A stretch of DNA of 64,000 nt from Epilithonimonas zeae (GTDB lineage: Bacteria; Bacteroidota; Bacteroidia; Flavobacteriales; Weeksellaceae), in the NCBI RefSeq assembly GCF_900141765.1, contig NZ_FSRK01000001.1:186001-250000 (forward strand), read 5' to 3'. Of the stretch, positions 61,201-64,000 are shown piece by piece; the stretch's first letter is position 1, and every line of letters begins with the position of its first letter. Under the pieces are notes generated by a model. The model did no database searches. It had not been told where the DNA came from and saw nothing but the letters and a program-made list of their open reading frames with translations. Made by a program: the position numbers and the translations under genes.

Positions 61201-62854
61201 TCTTAGTGCAAAAATGAATGAGTTCGATCTTGGTTTTGCACAGCAATTTGTAAAAGAAATTTTTGGGAATTTCCGGGGAAAAGCAACTGGAGATCTTAAA
61301 ATTTCAGGCCCGGTGAATGATATAGATTACAGCGGTGATATTGCTCTGAAAGGATTTGGTTTGAAGTTATTATTCACGGGTGTAGATTATTCCATGGATG
61401 ATACAGTTATTAATCTTTCAAAAGGTTTGGCGCTGCTGAACAATATTGGAATACGAGACGGAAGAGAGAATTCTAAAGGGAATATTTCGGGATCTATACA
61501 GTTTGAAACTTTGTCTTCATTAGGAATCAACTTAATTATGCGGGCCGATAATCTTTTGGTTTTGAACTCGACACAAGATGACAATGATCTTTTTTGGGGA
61601 AGAGTTACAGGACAAGGCGACGTCTATGTGAGTGGACCGGTTTCAGCATTAGAGATTTCTACGCCAAATGATGGGCTTAGAGTTTTGAATAACAGTACGT
61701 TTACATTCAATAGTGCGTCGACAGCGAATGTTGAGGAATTTAAAATATTAAGATTTTTGAAACGTGACGATTCTGGTCAGATCTCGATCGAAAAAAAGAA
61801 AAGATCGGGTGCTAATATGTTGATTGACTTTGATGTAACCATTGACAAAGGTTCTTTAGTAAATGTATTGGTAGGTGATGATGTAGGAAATATTTCTGTG
61901 CGAGGAGAAGCGCGTCATCTTAAATTCAAGATGGAGAGAAGTGGAAACATTTTGATGGATGGAACTTATACCGTTGATAATGGAACATTTGTTTCGAAAG
62001 CGATCTTAAATAGAACCTTCCAAATTGCCAAAAACAGCAGCATCCAATGGAGCGGAAATCCAATGACGCCGGCGCTTGATATTACCGCCAATTACACCAG
62101 AACTGTAACCAATGCAGGAGAATATCTGGGAATGTCTCTTACGCAGCCTATTAATGTCGTTTTGACAACGAAAATTACAGAAACATTAACCAAACCTGAT
62201 ATTGAATTTGGCGTTGCAGCTCCGGATGGGTCTTCACAAGTTAGAGAAACTCTGGCAACAAAAATGAGTACAGACGATGAAAGGATTATTCAGTTCGGAT
62301 CCATCTTGGTACTTAATAACTTTAACGTGGTCAATTCAGGAGGTCTGAAAGTGGATGTGTCTCAAACTGCAGTGAGTACAGGTTATAGTATGGCTTTCAA
62401 ACAATTGGGTTCTGTTCTTAATACAATTAGTAGTGCGTTTCAGATTAATCTGGATTATATAAGTGGCGATGTGGGTTCTAATACATCCGACCGAGCAAAT
62501 ACCAGTGTAAGTTTGGCACTTTCTCCAAGGTTTAAACTGAAAACAGGTCTGGGAGTTCCTATTGCAAGAACAGATAATGCTAATGCTAATTATTTATCTG
62601 CAGAAGGGATTGTGGAATATGACTGGAGTAGAAATAATAATGGAAGCCGTTTACTGAGAGCTTATTCCAAACCATCTAATATTGGTATTACCACTGCACC
62701 AGGAGCCAATCAAAGTTATGGTGTTGGGGTTGTGTATAGTAAAAGTTTCAATTCTTTCAAATATATCTTCAAAAGCCGAAAAAGGATAAAAAAGGACTCT
62801 GCTAACGTTGAACAAAATAAAATAGATTCTGTAAAAAACAAGCTGAATAAATGA
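58205..62854 (+). CDS. TamB-family (DUF490) translocation/assembly module protein
   Basis: TamB-type proteins are long beta-groove proteins anchored in the inner membrane that bridge the periplasm and are implicated in outer-membrane protein assembly or lipid transport. The 1549-residue protein has a basic N-terminus, one membrane segment (about 35-53, TVSYGIIALVALVLIIINLP), repetitive beta-rich sequence, and the conserved C-terminal DUF490/TamB domain (about 1100-1500) with FLKRDDSGQISIE, GTYTVDNGTFVSKAI, TANYTRTVTNAGEYLG and LALSPRFKLKTGLGVP. The partner TamA (Omp85 family) is not in the window. The start codon is five bases from that of tsaD. Confidence 0.93.
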   Translation: MAKLENKNTNNEEPHIDKPVSQKKRPLFLRILSTVSYGIIALVALVLIIINLPITKRYIANQAIDFLNKDLKMGMSIDDIDVNFFGDVTIKGLHLKDYKGYEFVKAKEMRVASDWFALAFNTRDIKFNQATIIEPTIRVITYKGDSISNFIRYVDNFDDGKPRDPKRKPFKMGMKFDIINGIASIVNENSPGEAGRWLDARNVNLNVTSLKVEGADVFADIRNFNFITKRHGKEHTVDTFSTNFELTKKHLKLGNLTFNTNYSLLQGEAILNLDPKTKFADFGNKVNWDLRMVPGSQISGYDLSYFVPDWDNYTPINISGTMTGPLNDFTLNNFLIRSQEINLNTKKMTISSVLDKKFFIESKDVSADFTYKGLKASLPKFISSKLGNIADDFGRLKYNGSVKVNPKQIFATGNVITGIGQAKMKDFNLVDYSTKRPKYRGYVDVKDLNVTALTKNKQVGLISGKFNVQGEGFDVNTMYVKTTSAVNHIDLMGKSLNNIEIDGVLNKKRFTGNVNANDANVKGNFKGIVDFSTKRLFADFDANIQYVNLKYFGISAGDTNSVSGHLVGKVSMTNLNDLNLDTNIKGLTLNSSSQKLHIPDSKLKAFFENGNRIVSVDAPGAVTGRVSGRFDLEDIGNMVMNSINKILVGNPPKKTYNGQNFDFDFDVKQGLVSFFVPDLELPDGAKVAGNYVGATNDLILNADAAQIKYVMTSKKELSEAEKFLAETDATYQPDLNKVKDSAMVDSLKLRVNTSNLDQQLLATIKRGQYGNNVLQDVKLTASNENSQVLHIGTVFKLGSLEDETAKQMKEYAVNINQTTNAIGDYVLRFEPTTVKLNDVAWSVDTSPELNHSITYRKKEKDFIVENLRIYSDESELLVKNADFKSAKEFTADAEVKNLDISKLLAFSKDKNALDIKGTANGTIQIKKSGNNLEPLVDLDVNDIFMNGKAMGNIETKITKSEKPNVFDVSIQALSSQLLGQNTLDVTGTVDNTGSSMALDLSAKMNEFDLGFAQQFVKEIFGNFRGKATGDLKISGPVNDIDYSGDIALKGFGLKLLFTGVDYSMDDTVINLSKGLALLNNIGIRDGRENSKGNISGSIQFETLSSLGINLIMRADNLLVLNSTQDDNDLFWGRVTGQGDVYVSGPVSALEISTPNDGLRVLNNSTFTFNSASTANVEEFKILRFLKRDDSGQISIEKKKRSGANMLIDFDVTIDKGSLVNVLVGDDVGNISVRGEARHLKFKMERSGNILMDGTYTVDNGTFVSKAILNRTFQIAKNSSIQWSGNPMTPALDITANYTRTVTNAGEYLGMSLTQPINVVLTTKITETLTKPDIEFGVAAPDGSSQVRETLATKMSTDDERIIQFGSILVLNNFNVVNSGGLKVDVSQTAVSTGYSMAFKQLGSVLNTISSAFQINLDYISGDVGSNTSDRANTSVSLALSPRFKLKTGLGVPIARTDNANANYLSAEGIVEYDWSRNNNGSRLLRAYSKPSNIGITTAPGANQSYGVGVVYSKSFNSFKYIFKSRKRIKKDSANVEQNKIDSVKNKLNK

Positions 62855-62932
62855 TAATTATCATAGTGAATATGAAGTTTTGTTAAAAGCTGTTAATGTT
62901 TTGATATTTCTTTTTATTTAAAATATTTTTTA

Positions 62933-62940
62933 TAAATTTG
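62933..62940 (+). promoter_or_regulatory. Candidate -7 element of the Lrp/AsnC gene
   Basis: TAAATTTG matches TAnnTTTG and lies 43 bases before the start codon. The nearest TTTG upstream (62900) is further than usual, so the -33 element is uncertain. Confidence 0.45.
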
Positions 62941-62983
62941 CAAAAAAATTAGATATATTTTAAATAAATAATAAAATCATACA

Positions 62984-63454
62984 ATGAACTATCAATTAGA
63001 CGATATCGATAAAAAGATTCTGGATTTCTTAGTAGAAAACACTAGAATGCCTTTTACAGAGATTGCAAAACAAATGGATGTTTCTGCAGGAACAATCCAC
63101 GTAAGAGTTAAGAAAATGGAAGATGCTGGGATTATCCTGGGTTCTTCTCTTAACATTGACTACAGTAAACTAGATTATAATTTCACAGCTTTTATCGGTA
63201 TTTTGTTGACAAAGTCAAACCATACACAAGAAGTTTTGAAGCAATTAGCTTTAATCCCAAATGTTGTAGAAGCTAGCGTAACATCTGGAAAATATAACAT
63301 CTTCTGTAAAATGAAAGCAAAAAATACCGAAGATGCTAAAAAAATCATTTATCAAATAGATGATATCCAGGATGTAATGAGAACAGAGAGTATGATCTCT
63401 ATGGAGGAGTACATCAGTGATAAAAACCGTTTAATTAATGCGGTTAGTATATAG
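62984..63454 (+). CDS. Lrp/AsnC-family transcriptional regulator
   Basis: The 156-residue protein has the Lrp layout: an N-terminal HTH (LDDIDKKILDFLVENTRMPFTEIAKQMDVSAGTIHVRVKKMEDAGII, residues 5-51) and a C-terminal RAM/ligand domain (FTAFIGILLTKSNHTQEVLKQLALIPNVVEASVTSGKYNIFCKM). Such proteins sense amino acids or other small molecules and act as octamers. The target is unknown; the leucine operon at the other end of the window is one possibility but nothing links them. A terminator follows. Confidence 0.93.
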   Translation: MNYQLDDIDKKILDFLVENTRMPFTEIAKQMDVSAGTIHVRVKKMEDAGIILGSSLNIDYSKLDYNFTAFIGILLTKSNHTQEVLKQLALIPNVVEASVTSGKYNIFCKMKAKNTEDAKKIIYQIDDIQDVMRTESMISMEEYISDKNRLINAVSI

Positions 63455-63480
63455 TTAGTTAATAGAAATTTCTATAAAGA

Positions 63481-63507
63481 AGAGCTTATTTATTAAGCTC
63501 TTTTTTT
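63481..63507 (+). terminator. Terminator after the Lrp/AsnC gene
   Basis: AGAGCTTA (63481-63488) pairs with TAAGCTCT (63494-63501) around TTTAT, followed by a run of T. Confidence 0.85.
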
Positions 63508-63520
63508 GTAATTTTATGGG

Positions 63521-63895
63521 ATGAAGTCAGTGGATAAAAGTTTTAAAAATAATAAAGATTATTACCTTAGTTTCGGTCTTATATTATTGGTGTTTTTGTT
63601 AAGTTTAAATACGGATTTAGCAGAATTTTCTCAACATCAATCGCTTAATATTCCGACTGGATTTTTCTACTATACATTTGGAATTGATATTTTGATAATC
63701 TTAAGCTGGCTACTTATTCTATTTTTTAGAAAGATAGGCGTAATACTTTTTCCTGTTTTGGTAATGTTGCATTTTGGGCTACATAATTATTTTTTGAGCA
63801 CTTATCTGTATTCTGATATTACCGCCTTATTTCTTTTTGTGGGAGTTGGTTTGATAGCAATTATTCCACGCTGGAATGATGATGTGATGAAATAA
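63521..63895 (+). CDS. Small unknown membrane protein
   Basis: The 124-residue protein has four hydrophobic segments (YLSFGLILLVFLLSLN, FYYTFGIDILIILSWLLILFF, IGVILFPVLVMLHFGLHNYFL, ITALFLFVGVGLIAIIP) and short loops, so it is probably a four-helix inner-membrane protein. I recognise no family. It lies just after the Lrp terminator with only ~13 bases for a leader, so its promoter must overlap the terminator or it depends on read-through. The final ~105 bases of the window hold nothing I can assign. Confidence 0.7.
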   Translation: MKSVDKSFKNNKDYYLSFGLILLVFLLSLNTDLAEFSQHQSLNIPTGFFYYTFGIDILIILSWLLILFFRKIGVILFPVLVMLHFGLHNYFLSTYLYSDITALFLFVGVGLIAIIPRWNDDVMK

Positions 63896-64000
63896 AGACA
63901 TATTTATAAATAGAAAAGCTCCAGAAGTAATCCAGAGCGTTATCTTTTTATCAGCATTGACGTGATATTTATTGAAAAATTTGCTGATATTAATCTGTAT

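Noticed and set aside
63905..63945. CTCCAG...CCAGAG stretch near the window end as a terminator for the last gene
   Set aside because: The two halves do not pair as an inverted repeat of useful length.

Overview
The window is chromosomal DNA from a member of the Bacteroidota, class Flavobacteriia, most likely a Chryseobacterium-like Weeksellaceae. The evidence is the low GC content, the gliding-motility transporter genes gldF and gldG, five secreted proteins with type IX secretion (T9SS) C-terminal sorting domains, a GLPGLI-family protein, split transketolase genes, TPR-containing transmembrane regulators, and TAnnTTTG-type -7 promoter elements. I see no rRNA, tRNA, CRISPR array, transposase, integrase or phage gene. 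Most genes are ordinary core genes, and the interest lies between and around them.

Layout. 0-2.8 kb: end of a leucine operon (leuC partial, leuD, leuB). 2.8-8.3 kb, minus strand: two tandem stress-type paralogues, a small hydrophilic protein, a DUF4230 protein, a thioredoxin-like lipoprotein, a MazG-type pyrophosphohydrolase, a DUF1801 protein, a DinB protein and an acyl-CoA dehydrogenase. 8.4-11.7 kb, plus strand: a membrane-anchored barnase homologue with its barstar, a GNAT acetyltransferase, a secreted leucine-rich T9SS protein, a DinB protein and a frameshifted small gene. 11.7-16.7 kb, minus strand: lnt, gldG, gldF and a HemJ/CopD-like membrane protein. 16.9-28.8 kb: a secreted metalloprotease, a SAM hydroxide adenosyltransferase-type protein, phoH, two outer-membrane barrels, the two transketolase halves, a frameshifted gene behind a 41-bp tandem repeat, a PLP-dependent deaminase/desulfhydrase, a glucosaminidase-LysM protein and hemL.

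28.8-34.5 kb: an AT-rich pocket with a GLPGLI protein and an unknown secreted protein, bounded by a diverged second copy of the hemL 3' end plus terminator, then a DUF3999/DUF2339 envelope pair. 34.6-40.4 kb: two T9SS cargo genes on either side of a transmembrane TPR-HTH regulator. Both cargo genes carry the same triple GTGA-type site at the same distance from their start codons, which I consider the best candidate for an undescribed regulatory system here. 40.6-45.5 kb: an Old Yellow Enzyme homologue, an unknown secreted protein, and an operon of a TPR-AraC regulator, a TPR membrane protein without a DNA-binding domain, and a DUF1569 protein. 45.8-52.5 kb: a GEVED/HAF T9SS protein, pyrG, yidC and an rRNA/tRNA methyltransferase. 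52.6-58.2 kb, minus strand: a FAD oxidoreductase, DUF1572, rsmE, DUF808, two unknown proteins and tsaD. 58.2-63.9 kb: tamB (head-to-head with tsaD, five bases apart), an Lrp/AsnC regulator and a small membrane protein.

The intergenic spaces are rich in repeats: a hairpin family with conserved arms and a compensatory base change (four clear copies plus one relative), a TCTCGCAGAT family, a GAACGCAAAG family and several single palindromes. Two genes carry apparent +1 frameshifts, which may be real decay or sequence error.
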